This document shows, piece by piece, positions 16,639 to 25,102 of a DNA stretch of 64,000 nt. The stretch lies in contig CAVXWW010000004.1 of NCBI GenBank assembly GCA_963765545.1, forward strand, positions 806,001-870,000, given 5' to 3'. Both the position numbers and the translations under genes were made by a program. A model generated the notes under the pieces. It had not been told where the DNA came from. It was given only the letters and a program-made list of their open reading frames with translations, and made no database searches. How positions within the stretch are numbered: the stretch's first letter is position 1; each line of letters opens with the position of its first letter. The stretch comes from JARRPM01 sp963765545. GTDB lineage: Bacteria > Pseudomonadota > Gammaproteobacteria > Pseudomonadales > Halieaceae.

Positions 16639-17430
16639 CTACCAGCTGTTGCGCAGTTCACGCAACTTCAAAAACACCTCAGCGGGCTCAGGCTGTTCGG
16701 GCAGGTCCGGAAAAGTCTCGCGCAGAGCCGCGATCACACCGGGACTATCGAGGCGCATAAAAGTATTAATCTTGCGTTCCAGGGCCATATTCGATACCAG
16801 CGCACTATTGGGGTCCTGACCTTTCACCTGCTTCAGAAGCCTGCTGGCTTCGTCATTATCGGGCTCCCTGTCGAGGGTGAATGCCAGGTTGTTCTCCAGG
16901 TAATCGTGACCCGGGTATATGAGCGTATTCTCCGGTAGCTCAGCAAGCTGCCTGGCAAAGGTTGTATACAGCTGCTGCGGATGGCCGCCGTGATGACAGT
17001 TACCTGCGCCCGCGTTGAACAGGGTGTCGCCGCAAAACAATGCCGGCGTATCGGTGTGGGAAAGCACGCAGATATGGCACATGGTATGCCCCGGTGTATC
17101 CAGTGCCTCGAGCTCTACGGTCTTACCGATCTTGATAACATCACCGGCCTGCAAGCCGACATCGATACCTGCAATGGAATCCCTGGCATTGGCATGCGCC
17201 AGCAGACGGGCACCGGTAGCGGCAATCAGGGGGCCGTTACCGCCGGTGTGGTCGGGGTGCTCATGGGTATTGAGCACCTGGGTTATGTCCCATCCCAACT
17301 CAAGAGCCCGGCCCAGGCACTTTTCATGGTCCAGCGGGTCCACGGCCATGGCCTCGCCGGTTTCCGGGCAGGCAATCAGGTAATTGAAATTCCGGTAGGC
17401 ATTTCCTGTCCAAATCTGCTCAACGATCAC
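16639..17430 (-). CDS. gloB: Hydroxyacylglutathione hydrolase (glyoxalase II)
   Basis: A 263-residue metallo-beta-lactamase-fold hydrolase splitting S-lactoylglutathione to lactate and glutathione, the second step of methylglyoxal detoxification. The binuclear metal motif THEHPDH is at 55-61, followed by GHTMCHI, CGDTLFNAGAGNCHHG and YPGHDY, which supply the remaining ligands. The C-terminal HAGH domain is present with the usual KIN/R-type glutathione-contacting segment (LERKINTFMRLDSP). Length matches GloB. The start is GTG at 17430, preceded by GGGAGAA. Confidence 0.92.
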   Translation of the reverse strand: MIVEQIWTGNAYRNFNYLIACPETGEAMAVDPLDHEKCLGRALELGWDITQVLNTHEHPDHTGGNGPLIAATGARLLAHANARDSIAGIDVGLQAGDVIKIGKTVELEALDTPGHTMCHICVLSHTDTPALFCGDTLFNAGAGNCHHGGHPQQLYTTFARQLAELPENTLIYPGHDYLENNLAFTLDREPDNDEASRLLKQVKGQDPNSALVSNMALERKINTFMRLDSPGVIAALRETFPDLPEQPEPAEVFLKLRELRNSW

Positions 17431-17530
17431 GATAGTTCTCCCGTGGTTTCATCTGTTTTTAATTGCAGCCTGTTTGACCCGGTGTTCAGCGCAGCAAACA
17501 AAAGCTTAGCACAACATCAGCCAACCCCTG

Positions 17531-18811
17531 TCAGGTCGACAATCCTGCTCTCGGATCTTCCCGAAAGACTGGCCAGCGATCCACAATGGCACTATTTTCA
17601 TAGACGGCGATATCCCCAAACTGCAGGAAAACAAACTCACTTTGCCTGGGCCGCAAGAATACCCAGTCGTCGGGCTGGAGGTGAATATTGCGTGAACCGT
17701 TCAGCATTTCCTGGTTGGTAGAGCGCCCAAACAGGGGGTTGTTGATCAAGCCTGGAGGTGACTCAGGCAGCGCTTTCCAGTAACCGCCGTAGGTAAAAAA
17801 CGTGCGGGCCCGGTTAGGATCCCACATCGATTGCACCGCCCCCAGATCGATACCGGGAATCTCAAGTGTATCCAGGCTCTTGAGAACCGGCGTGGCGATA
17901 TAGCTGGCCGCCTCGTGGTCCGCCAGAGTGGGCAAGTCAAAATCCGTCGGTTTGACCAGGCAGGAACCCGCCGCCAGTTCATTGAAGGGATACTGCCCCT
18001 CGTTATACATCTGGTAGGTGGGACTCCCCCCCGCATTGAGAACCGCATCCTCAGGCCAACGCGCTCCCAGGTGCGCTTTCGCAAGATCAACGTAGTGCTG
18101 ATACACCGCCACGGCCCGGTCGCGATAGCTCGCCGGGCTACCCACGGGCATTTTGACGACATGGGGTTCATACCCCATAAAACCGCAGAAATTGAGGTGC
18201 TGAGATTGGTTGACAAGGTCCAGCATGGCAAGCAGTTGCTCATCGCTGGTGACCCCACCGCGGTGCAAGCCCACGTCGAGTTCGATACAGATCAACATAT
18301 CCTGCCCCAGGCTGCGGGCAAGCTCATTGTACTGGGCGACCCGCTGGGGGGTGTCCAATAACCAGCGCAACTGCCTGTGCGGCCGGAACTCCCCACCATC
18401 AAACTGGCGGTAGAAATTGCCCGCCGCTGTCACCGGCATGGGTTTACCCAACAGAATATCTGACTGGGGGAAGCGTGTTGTGACCTGGTTGATAAAGGGC
18501 TGGTGAAACAGCATCAGGCGATCGCTGCCAGAAGCCTCCATCACAGTTCCCAGTAATGACAGGGACGGCAGTGATTTGGCCACGATGCGGTAGTCGAAGC
18601 GCCCCTCCATATGGCTCACAAGCGTCCGCACATTCGTCAGCAAGCGACTGCGGTCTACAACCAGCGTGGGTTTGGCCTGCAATGACTTGTCCAGTGCATT
18701 GCCAATGTCCTGGAAATACGGACTGTGGTCGGCCCCCCCCTCTTTCGGTCGCAGCAACCACCCCAGGCCCACCGCGGCCGCGCCACCGATCAGCAGGGAG
18801 CGTCGCTTCAC
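17531..18811 (-). CDS. Exported DSD1/alanine-racemase-like type III PLP enzyme
   Basis: A 426-residue protein with a twin-arginine-like leader (MKRRSLLIGGAAAVGLGWLL) and a fold-type III PLP-binding barrel like D-threonine aldolase and DSD1-type D-serine dehydratase. The expected PLP lysine is in YRIVAKSLPS. Further family-like segments are ELDVGLHRGG and NAGGSPTY, and a C-terminal beta domain ends at about 400. The GTG start overlaps the end of the FAD oxidase gene (GTGA), so it is the third gene of a coupled operon. Folded export via Tat would carry PLP into the periplasm. The substrate is unknown; a D-amino acid or beta-hydroxy amino acid is a guess from the family. Confidence 0.75.
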   Translation of the reverse strand: MKRRSLLIGGAAAVGLGWLLRPKEGGADHSPYFQDIGNALDKSLQAKPTLVVDRSRLLTNVRTLVSHMEGRFDYRIVAKSLPSLSLLGTVMEASGSDRLMLFHQPFINQVTTRFPQSDILLGKPMPVTAAGNFYRQFDGGEFRPHRQLRWLLDTPQRVAQYNELARSLGQDMLICIELDVGLHRGGVTSDEQLLAMLDLVNQSQHLNFCGFMGYEPHVVKMPVGSPASYRDRAVAVYQHYVDLAKAHLGARWPEDAVLNAGGSPTYQMYNEGQYPFNELAAGSCLVKPTDFDLPTLADHEAASYIATPVLKSLDTLEIPGIDLGAVQSMWDPNRARTFFTYGGYWKALPESPPGLINNPLFGRSTNQEMLNGSRNIHLQPDDWVFLRPRQSEFVFLQFGDIAVYENSAIVDRWPVFREDPRAGLST

Positions 18812-20202
18812 GAGCGCCCTCCTGCTAGCGGGAATAAGCTCGCAAGATACGGGTTGAGAAAACGCCCCTGCGGGTCCATTTGCCTGCGCACCTCGGCAAA
18901 GTCATCCCAGCGTGGATAAAGCTTGCGAAAATCCTGTCGCTGCAGGGTGTTGAGTTTGCCCCAGTGGGGGCGCCCGTTGTACTTGCGAAAAATGGGCTCT
19001 ATGGTCTTGAAGTAAGGCGTAAAGTCTTCCTCGAAAAACCTATGGACTGCGATTGAGCAGCAGTCCTGCCGGTAGAACGGGCTGAGCCAGATATCATCGC
19101 CTTTGACAAACCGCACTTCGATCGGGAAAAACACCTCCGGATGCTGGCTCTCCAGGGCGACGCGCACCTCGCGCAGAGCCTGAAGGCCATTTTCCCTGGG
19201 CAGGTGATATTCCATCTCGTTAAAACGCACGTTGCGTTCGCTGGCATAATTTTTCCAGGAGTTCTCGATGGTCACCTCGTCGCCCAGGGTTTTCATATAC
19301 GAACCCAATACCAATTCCCGCAAACCGGGCGACCATTCCAGCCAGTCACGCGCCCGCTGCAGGTCACGCACACCTTCATTGCCGTCCAGTTTTTCCGTCG
19401 AGCTGACCGCTTCATTGCTTATGTCTTGACTGTCGGTAAAACCCATGCCCGAAAATGGCACATAGTAAAATTCGAAATTGCGATGCTTGTCCGCCTCGCT
19501 GTCTGCCATCTCCAGGATCTCATCAAACTCGCGCCACACGGTTTCCCGCCGCAATCGATAGGGTTCCACATTCTGCAGCCTGACCTGGGTGATAATACCG
19601 AGAACACCGAGTGACACCCGCGCCGCCTCGAAAAGTTCTGTATTGTGTTGCCGGTCGCAATCTACCAGGTCACCGCGCGCATTCACCAGTTGAATGCCTT
19701 CGACCAGAGTCGACATGCAACCGATATCTACTCCCGTGCCATGGGTTGCGGTTGCCAGGCAGCCGGCGAGGGTCTGCTCATCGATATCGGGCATATTGAC
19801 CAAAGCCTGCCCGGCCTGCTCCAGCGGGGCACCGATATCGCCCAGGCGACTGCCCGCCCGGAGAGTCGCTTGCAGTGAGGTCGTATCGTGGTCGACCAGG
19901 CCGCTGAGTCGGGACAGGGAAACAATGGTGCCCTCAGTAGGCACTAACGGTGTGAAGGAGTGCCCTGCCCCGACCGCCCGCACCACGCCGCTGCCCTCGG
20001 CAACAAGTGTCTGTAATTCACTTACCGAAGCGGGCGCCACCCGTGCCTGGGGCAGGCACGTTTGAGAACCCGACCAGTTACGCCAGGGTAAACGGCGCGC
20101 CCCGCCGGTTGCAGCAACCGGGTCAGCTGCGGACAGAAGGTCCGCCCTGGGACTCAGTGCCGCTGCAACGAGCGCCGACAACATCGTCCTGCGCTTGAGC
20201 AT
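18808..20202 (-). CDS. Exported FAD-dependent lactone oxidase (D-arabinono/L-gulono-1,4-lactone oxidase family)
   Basis: A 464-residue flavoprotein. A Tat-like leader (MLKRRTMLSALVAAALSP) is followed by a PCMH-type FAD domain with AVGAGHSFTPL, where the His is the usual covalent flavin site of this family, and THGTGVDIGCMSTLV. The C-terminal ALO domain has the HWxK motif (RPHWGKLNTL) typical of aldonolactone oxidases. Its ATG overlaps the stop of the cytochrome c gene by one base, which suggests electrons go to that cytochrome rather than to oxygen; this is inferred from gene order. The substrate could be an aldonolactone or a related polyol. Confidence 0.8.
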   Translation of the reverse strand: MLKRRTMLSALVAAALSPRADLLSAADPVAATGGARRLPWRNWSGSQTCLPQARVAPASVSELQTLVAEGSGVVRAVGAGHSFTPLVPTEGTIVSLSRLSGLVDHDTTSLQATLRAGSRLGDIGAPLEQAGQALVNMPDIDEQTLAGCLATATHGTGVDIGCMSTLVEGIQLVNARGDLVDCDRQHNTELFEAARVSLGVLGIITQVRLQNVEPYRLRRETVWREFDEILEMADSEADKHRNFEFYYVPFSGMGFTDSQDISNEAVSSTEKLDGNEGVRDLQRARDWLEWSPGLRELVLGSYMKTLGDEVTIENSWKNYASERNVRFNEMEYHLPRENGLQALREVRVALESQHPEVFFPIEVRFVKGDDIWLSPFYRQDCCSIAVHRFFEEDFTPYFKTIEPIFRKYNGRPHWGKLNTLQRQDFRKLYPRWDDFAEVRRQMDPQGRFLNPYLASLFPLAGGRS

Positions 20203-20570
20203 CAGTTTTGCCCCTGCGCCATAAACAGGATCAAGGCTTCAAACTGCAGGGCATCACAGTCCATACAAAGCCCGAACGGGGGCATGCCGCCAAATCCATT
20301 TACCACGTTATCCACCAGTGTATCCATTCCCTTGGCCATGCGCGGGGACCAGGCTGCAGCGTCGCCAGTGAGTGGTGCGCCGGTGGCCGCCACGGTATGG
20401 CAACTGGCACAGCTGCGTTGGTAAATAGCCGCCAACGCGGCGTCCTGCGGCTGCAATGTGCGACTGACACTCTGGGCCTGGGATGGACCGGAGGGGCCCT
20501 CGCCGCAGCCGAACAGTAGAGCCGTACCGACTGCTGCAACAACTTTTATGACTGACTTTCCAAAGTGCAT
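20202..20570 (-). CDS. Cytochrome c5-like monohaem lipoprotein
   Basis: A 122-residue protein. The ATG at 20570 is preceded by GGAGAAA and opens a lipoprotein signal (FGKSVIKVVAAVGTALLFGC). The mature part holds one haem site, CASCH, and the distal GGMPPFG methionine. A CMDC pair near the C-terminus matches the disulfide of c5-type cytochromes. It is the first gene of the operon with the FAD oxidase and PLP enzyme, and would be anchored to a membrane as electron carrier. An earlier in-frame start at 20612 is less likely because it would bury the signal peptide. Confidence 0.85.
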   Translation of the reverse strand: MHFGKSVIKVVAAVGTALLFGCGEGPSGPSQAQSVSRTLQPQDAALAAIYQRSCASCHTVAATGAPLTGDAAAWSPRMAKGMDTLVDNVVNGFGGMPPFGLCMDCDALQFEALILFMAQGQN

Positions 20571-20644
20571 ACACTTTCTCCGGGCTATGTGATCTGTCCG
20601 CCATTGCACCACTTTCTTTGCAGCGCAATCCGACGATTATAATA

Positions 20645-21172
20645 CTAGGGCTGCGGCTTAGCAGGCGAGCAGGTGACTCCCCCACCGTCTTGCCACCATT
20701 GGTCCAACAAGGTACCAATGGTATTGGGAACCACCAGGTGCGCGGCGTACCAGGTATGCAAACAGCGTATACGCCGGTAGTCGGCAATCCCGCCAATGCC
20801 CCTTTTTGACAGCACCTCGCCAAAACCCAGTTCGCTCAGACGCTGATCGGCTGTCGGGGAAATAAAGCTTGCACGCAGAGCGATATGCGCCTTATGGTCG
20901 CCCTTCATCTGCTGCTGCAACTGCAGATCCTTATCAACCCGGTGCTGGAACTGCTTGATCAGCCCCGCGGCCTCAACCTGGTCTATACGATAATTCAGAG
21001 CAGGGTCCACCAGCCAGAACAGGGTGGGGAACGGCGTATCATCAACCAGGGAGGCGACCCGAATAACCATCGGACTGCCGTCCATGGCCGACACGGCAAT
21101 GGCTTCCAGGCCCCGGGGTTCGCGCCCCAGCAATTTGGCGACCTGAGCGCGTACTTCTGCATTAATCGTCAC
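20645..21172 (-). CDS. DUF501-family protein
   Basis: A 175-residue protein matching the DUF501 pattern (AQVAKLLGREPRGLEAIAV, FPTLFWLVDP, HTWYAAHLV). The family is widespread in actinobacteria and gammaproteobacteria and has no established function. GTG at 21172 is chosen because the conserved start of the domain follows within ten residues; the frame is open back to 21268 with low-quality sequence. It lies 74 bp upstream of the cytochrome gene on the same strand and may share its transcript. It is divergent from the riboswitch-controlled B12 operon. Confidence 0.7.
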   Translation of the reverse strand: MTINAEVRAQVAKLLGREPRGLEAIAVSAMDGSPMVIRVASLVDDTPFPTLFWLVDPALNYRIDQVEAAGLIKQFQHRVDKDLQLQQQMKGDHKAHIALRASFISPTADQRLSELGFGEVLSKRGIGGIADYRRIRCLHTWYAAHLVVPNTIGTLLDQWWQDGGGVTCSPAKPQP

Positions 21173-21282
21173 GATACCAGTGTCCAAAACTGCCAGGGCC
21201 TGAATTCTACGCCAGACACAGGTATGAATACGAATTCCCCGTTGAATTCTCTCCGCCGCTGGCACCACCTACCCCCCGGTGT

Positions 21283-21311
21283 TTGACAAACAACCGGCTA
21301 GCCCATAGAGT
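21283..21311 (+). promoter_or_regulatory. Sigma-70 promoter for the cobalamin riboswitch operon
   Basis: TTGACA (21283-21288), a 17-nt spacer and TAGAGT (21306-21311). The -35 is a perfect match and the -10 matches four of six positions. Transcription would start near 21318, just before the aptamer P1 stem at 21321. Confidence 0.7.
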
Positions 21312-21320
21312 CCAGCCGAT

Positions 21321-21464
21321 CCAGGTGCCTACCGTGATTGCAGTGACTCTTGTCGCTATGTTTGCTGGGTGGGTTAAATGGGAAGTGTGGCTGGCGCAGT
21401 GCCAATCCACCGCTGCCCCCGCAACGGTATACAGCCAGTCGCTGTCAGCCCGATACCTGCCTGG
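21321..21464 (+). ncRNA. Cobalamin (adenosylcobalamin-type) riboswitch
   Basis: The conserved elements are all in order: CCAGGTGCC at the 5' side, GGGAAGTG near 21379, the core CCGCTGCCCCCGCAACGG (about 21409-21426), and CAGCCCGATACCTGCC at the 3' side. CCAGG (21321-21325) pairs with CCTGG (21460-21464) to close P1. About 185 nt separate it from cobO and no strong U-tract hairpin is seen there, so control is probably by hiding the ribosome site (AAGGA, 21636-21640), though Rho-dependent control is possible. Cobalamin should repress the uptake and adenosylation genes downstream. Confidence 0.93.
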
Positions 21465-21648
21465 CGATATGCAACGATGGAGCGGAGGGCTTCACCAACG
21501 GCTGCCCCACACCATTGTGTGCGATGCCTCCCAACCCCCTCTCTCTATCGCCATTGTTACCCGGTTGTTTTGACGCCCCACGACCTGCCTGCTGGGCAGC
21601 GACTGCAGTACAGGCCCGGGGTAAACAACCGATTCAAGGACTGCCGCT

Positions 21649-22257
21649 ATGGAAAAGACCAGCAAAGACGCAAAGCACAAAGCCGCCATGCAGAAACAGA
21701 AGGTGAGTGTCGACGCGAGCATAGAAGCGGCTGATACAGAGCGCGGCGTCGCTATTTTACTCACAGGCGACGGCAAGGGTAAGTCCAGCTCGGCATTCGG
21801 CATGGTGATGCGGGCCCTGGGTTATGGCCAGAAGGTGGGCGTGATCCAGTTTATCAAGGGCGAGCAGTTATCCGGCGAGGAAATCTATCTCAAGGAACAC
21901 TGTCCGCAAGTCACTTTCTACCAGATGGGTACCGGCTTTACCTGGGACACCCAGGACCGCAGCGCCGACATTGAAGCGGCACAGCGTACCTGGGCAGTTG
22001 CCAAACCGCTGCTGGAGGATGCCAGCCTCGATCTGGTGGTGCTGGACGAACTCACCTACATGATCGCCTTCAAATACCTTTCCGAGGAAGAGATCATCGC
22101 AGCCATTGCCAACCGGCCCTTCGGCCAGAGTGTGGTGGTAACCGGTCGTGGCGGTGGCAAGGCATTGCAGGACGTCATGGACACCGTCTCCGAAGTGAAG
22201 GAGATCAAGCACGCCTATCGCGCGGGTATCAAGGCTCGCAAGGGCGTAGATTATTAG
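21649..22257 (+). CDS. cobO: Cob(I)yrinic acid a,c-diamide adenosyltransferase
   Basis: A 202-residue CobO/BtuR-family enzyme moving adenosyl from ATP to corrinoid cobalt. The P-loop GDGKGKSS is at 40-47, followed by GYGQKVGVIQFIKGEQ, FTWDTQDR, VVLDELTYMI and a TGRGGG segment, all diagnostic. The C-terminal GIKARKGVDY end is normal. The first ~25 residues are charged and vary in the family. It is the first gene behind the riboswitch and is followed directly by the transport genes. With no other corrinoid synthesis genes here, it more likely serves salvage of imported cobalamin. Confidence 0.95.
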   Translation: MEKTSKDAKHKAAMQKQKVSVDASIEAADTERGVAILLTGDGKGKSSSAFGMVMRALGYGQKVGVIQFIKGEQLSGEEIYLKEHCPQVTFYQMGTGFTWDTQDRSADIEAAQRTWAVAKPLLEDASLDLVVLDELTYMIAFKYLSEEEIIAAIANRPFGQSVVVTGRGGGKALQDVMDTVSEVKEIKHAYRAGIKARKGVDY

Positions 22258-23302
22258 TCAGCCCAAATCGAAAGCTCGCAGCGGCGCGCGCCCGCTGCTG
22301 GTCACCCTGGCAGTAGCGCTGCCACTGGCTATCCTGCTGGGGATCAGCGCCGGCGCTGTCAGCCTTGGAATCCCAGAGGTTTTTGCCGGCATAGCCCGAA
22401 CATTGGCGGGCGGAGAGCAGGACCAGGCCGCAATGATTGTGGGCCAGATACGACTGCCGAGGGTACTGCTGGCGGCGCTGATGGGTGCGGTACTGGGCAT
22501 GAGTGGCGCAGCAACCCAGGGGCTGTTTCGCAATCCCCTGGCGGACCCATCGCTGATTGGAGTGACGGCTGGAGCTTCCCTTGGCGCGGCCCTGGCTATC
22601 GTGTTGGGAGGTAACCTGCTGGGGGGTTATACGGCGCTCACAGCGGTTTCTGTCGGGGCATTCGTCGGTGGTGCGATTGCGGTTCTGTTTGTCTACCGTC
22701 TTGCGACCAGTGCCAGTGGCACGTCGGTTTCCACCATGCTGTTGGCAGGCATCGCCATTACCGCACTCGCCGGCGCCCTGGGCAGCCTGTTGGAATTTCG
22801 TGCCGACAATGACATGTTGCGTCGTATCTCACTGTGGAAGATGGGCGGAATGGATGGCGCCAGCTATCCACGCTTACTAGTGGCAGGGATAGTCAGCGCC
22901 GCCATGCTGCTGGCACTGCCACGGTATTCCGGCACGCTCAACGCGCTGTTGCTGGGCGAGTCGGAGGCTCGTCATCTGGGCATAGATGTCGGCCGGGCCA
23001 AAGTCGCATTGATCACCTGGGTGGCAATAGGGGTTGGCACCTCCGTGGCCCTGGTCGGCACTATCGCCTTCGTAGGCCTGGTGGTACCACATATCGTACG
23101 CATGCTGGTAGGGCCGGACCACCGGGTCTTACTGCCGGCCTCAGCCCTGGCCGGCGCCATTTTGCTGGTGGTAGCCGATACCCTGTCACGCACGGTTATA
23201 GCACCCACTGAACTGCCGGTCGGCATCATTACGGCTATTGTCGGTGTGCCGTTTTTCGTGTCGCTACTGCGCCAGCGCCACCACTACGGCATGCAATCGT
23301 GA
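22253..23302 (+). CDS. btuC: BtuC-like cobalamin ABC permease (FecCD family)
   Basis: A 349-residue permease with about ten membrane helices; typical FecCD features are RLPRVLLAALMGAVLGMSGA, LADPSLIGVTAGAS and VGLVVPHIVRML. The start is unusual. The frame is open back to a stop at 22247 and encodes the expected first helix (PLLVTLAVALPLAILLG), yet holds no ATG or GTG. The first TTG (22403) would delete that helix. ATT at 22253 sits 6 nt after AGGGCG and overlaps the cobO stop, so an ATT start coupled to cobO is the best reading. A CTG start around 22295 is the alternative. The 3' end overlaps btuD by 4 nt. Confidence 0.88.
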   Translation: MSQPKSKARSGARPLLVTLAVALPLAILLGISAGAVSLGIPEVFAGIARTLAGGEQDQAAMIVGQIRLPRVLLAALMGAVLGMSGAATQGLFRNPLADPSLIGVTAGASLGAALAIVLGGNLLGGYTALTAVSVGAFVGGAIAVLFVYRLATSASGTSVSTMLLAGIAITALAGALGSLLEFRADNDMLRRISLWKMGGMDGASYPRLLVAGIVSAAMLLALPRYSGTLNALLLGESEARHLGIDVGRAKVALITWVAIGVGTSVALVGTIAFVGLVVPHIVRMLVGPDHRVLLPASALAGAILLVVADTLSRTVIAPTELPVGIITAIVGVPFFVSLLRQRHHYGMQS

Positions 23303-24072
23303 GCGTGCTGCAACTGGATCGCGTGTGCGCTGCCCCCTGGGGATCAAGGCTGCTGGACGACATCAGTGTGAACCTGGAGCGGGGCAAGGTCCTCGGACTG
23401 GCAGGCCCCAACGGGGCCGGTAAGTCCTCTTTACTGCGCCTTGTCGCGGGGGATATTGGGCTGGAGGCCGGTCGACTGCTGTTGAGCGGCAAAGCTCGCA
23501 GCGACTGGCCTCGCCAGCAACTGGCACAAAAACTGGCTTACCTGCCGCAGCTGTCCTTGCTCAACTTCCCCTATACGGTCGAAGAAGTGGTGGGACTGGG
23601 ACGAATGCCACATGACACAGGCCTGTTGGCAGACCAGGTGATTATCTCCCAGGTGATGGTCGCGACCGACATCTCGCATCTGCGCCAGCGACTCTATACC
23701 CGGCTGTCTGGTGGCGAAAAGCAGCGGGTGCAACTGGCGCGGGTACTCTGCCAGATCTGGGATGCGGGCGACGATGGTCTGTTACTGCTGGACGAACCCA
23801 CCACGGCCCTTGATCTTGCCCACCAGCAACTCGTACTGGACGTTGTGCGCGAACTGACCGGTCGCGGCTGTGCGGTGGTACTCGCGATCCATGACCTCAA
23901 CCTGATCGCGGGCATGGCCGACACTATCGCCGTGCTGGCTGGTGGACGACTGGCCGCCTGTGGACCGCCGCAAGACATCTTCACCGAGCAGCTGTTCCAC
24001 GATGTCTTCTCTATCGATGTGGTAATCCAACAGCACCCCGATCGCAACCAGCCCCTGGTCATCAGCAGGTGA
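23299..24072 (+). CDS. btuD: BtuD-like cobalamin ABC ATPase
   Basis: A 257-residue ABC ATPase with Walker A GPNGAGKSS, signature LSGGEKQRVQLARVL, Walker B LLLLDEPTTALD and switch His in AIHDLN. It energises uptake together with the BtuC-like permease. Its GTG start overlaps the permease stop (GTGA). On sequence alone HmuV (haem) or FecE (siderophore) would be alternatives; the riboswitch and cobO upstream argue for cobalamin. Confidence 0.9.
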   Translation: MSVLQLDRVCAAPWGSRLLDDISVNLERGKVLGLAGPNGAGKSSLLRLVAGDIGLEAGRLLLSGKARSDWPRQQLAQKLAYLPQLSLLNFPYTVEEVVGLGRMPHDTGLLADQVIISQVMVATDISHLRQRLYTRLSGGEKQRVQLARVLCQIWDAGDDGLLLLDEPTTALDLAHQQLVLDVVRELTGRGCAVVLAIHDLNLIAGMADTIAVLAGGRLAACGPPQDIFTEQLFHDVFSIDVVIQQHPDRNQPLVISR

Positions 24073-24076
24073 CGCT

Positions 24077-24985
24077 GTGAGTATCAAAGCAATCTGTACA
24101 CGCTTGCTGCTGGCACTGCTGATGCCGATCGGCGTCCACGCCCAGGCCATCAGCGTGATGGACTTTTCCGGGCGCACGGTTACCCTGGATGCGCCGGCGC
24201 AACGCATCGTGGCACTGGCCCCGCACAGTGTCGAGAACCTGTTCAGCGCCGGCGCGGGCGAGGCGCTGGTCGGCGTCGTCAGCTCCAGCGATTTTCCCGA
24301 GCAGGCTGGCGCACTACCACAGGTTGGCAGTTTTAACGCTTACAGCCTGGAAGCTATCGCGGCAGTGCAACCCGACCTTATTGTTATGTGGGGTTCCGGT
24401 AATGGTCCGGGCACCCTCGCCAAACTCGAGGTACTGGGCATTCCTGTATTTGTCAGCGAGCCTCGAAAGCTGGAGGATATTCCCCGTGATATAAGGTCGT
24501 TGGGAATACTGGCGGGCACCGTTGAGGAAAGCGAAGCGCAAGCCAGCAGCCTTGAAGAGGCGCTGGACGCCCTGCGCGCACGCTACAGCCAGCGCGCTCC
24601 CAAAAAGGTCTTCTATGAAATCTGGAATAACCCGCTGCAGACCATCAACGGCCAGCACCTGATCAGTGAGGTGATCAGCCTGTGCGGGGGCCGCAATATC
24701 TTCGACGACGTGGCCACGCTTGCACCGCGGGTCAATATCGAGTCGGTTTTGGAGTTGGCCCCCGATGCGATTATTGCCAGCGGCGTAAAGGATTCCCGCC
24801 CGCATTGGCTGGACGACTGGCGCCGTTATCCGGCACTACCGGCGGTGCGTGCGAACGGCCTGTTTTTTGTCCACCCGGACCTGCTGGAGCGGCCCACTAC
24901 CCGCATACTACAGGGCGCCAGTATCTTGTGCGAACAGCTCGACACCCTGCGTAAGCCAGCCAGACACGAGGTAAAGTCGCCCTAA
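24077..24985 (+). CDS. btuF: BtuF-like periplasmic cobalamin-binding protein
   Basis: A 302-residue class III solute-binding protein with a cleavable signal (RLLLALLMPIGVHAQA). Two lobes are joined by a helix, with the typical RIVALAPHSVENLFSAGAG, VGSFNAYSLEAIAAVQPDLI and VFYEIWNNPLQTINGQHLI stretches of the BtuF group. It starts at GTG 24077, 4 bp after the ATPase stop. It hands cobalamin to the BtuCD complex. The outer-membrane receptor btuB is not in the window. Confidence 0.9.
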   Translation: MSIKAICTRLLLALLMPIGVHAQAISVMDFSGRTVTLDAPAQRIVALAPHSVENLFSAGAGEALVGVVSSSDFPEQAGALPQVGSFNAYSLEAIAAVQPDLIVMWGSGNGPGTLAKLEVLGIPVFVSEPRKLEDIPRDIRSLGILAGTVEESEAQASSLEEALDALRARYSQRAPKKVFYEIWNNPLQTINGQHLISEVISLCGGRNIFDDVATLAPRVNIESVLELAPDAIIASGVKDSRPHWLDDWRRYPALPAVRANGLFFVHPDLLERPTTRILQGASILCEQLDTLRKPARHEVKSP

Positions 24986-25102
24986 GCCCGGCATCAACTC
25001 AACAGGGACCAGATAACAACAGTTGCCAGAGCCGTTGTGTTTGTTAAGCTCAGCTCTCCACGCCACCTCGGCAAGCCAACCAAGAATGAGCGAGAAGCGA
25101 GT

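Noticed and set aside
24986..25102. SAM riboswitch before metY
   Set aside because: The 117-nt gap shows none of the conserved SAM-I, SAM-II or SAM-IV core elements I could recognise.
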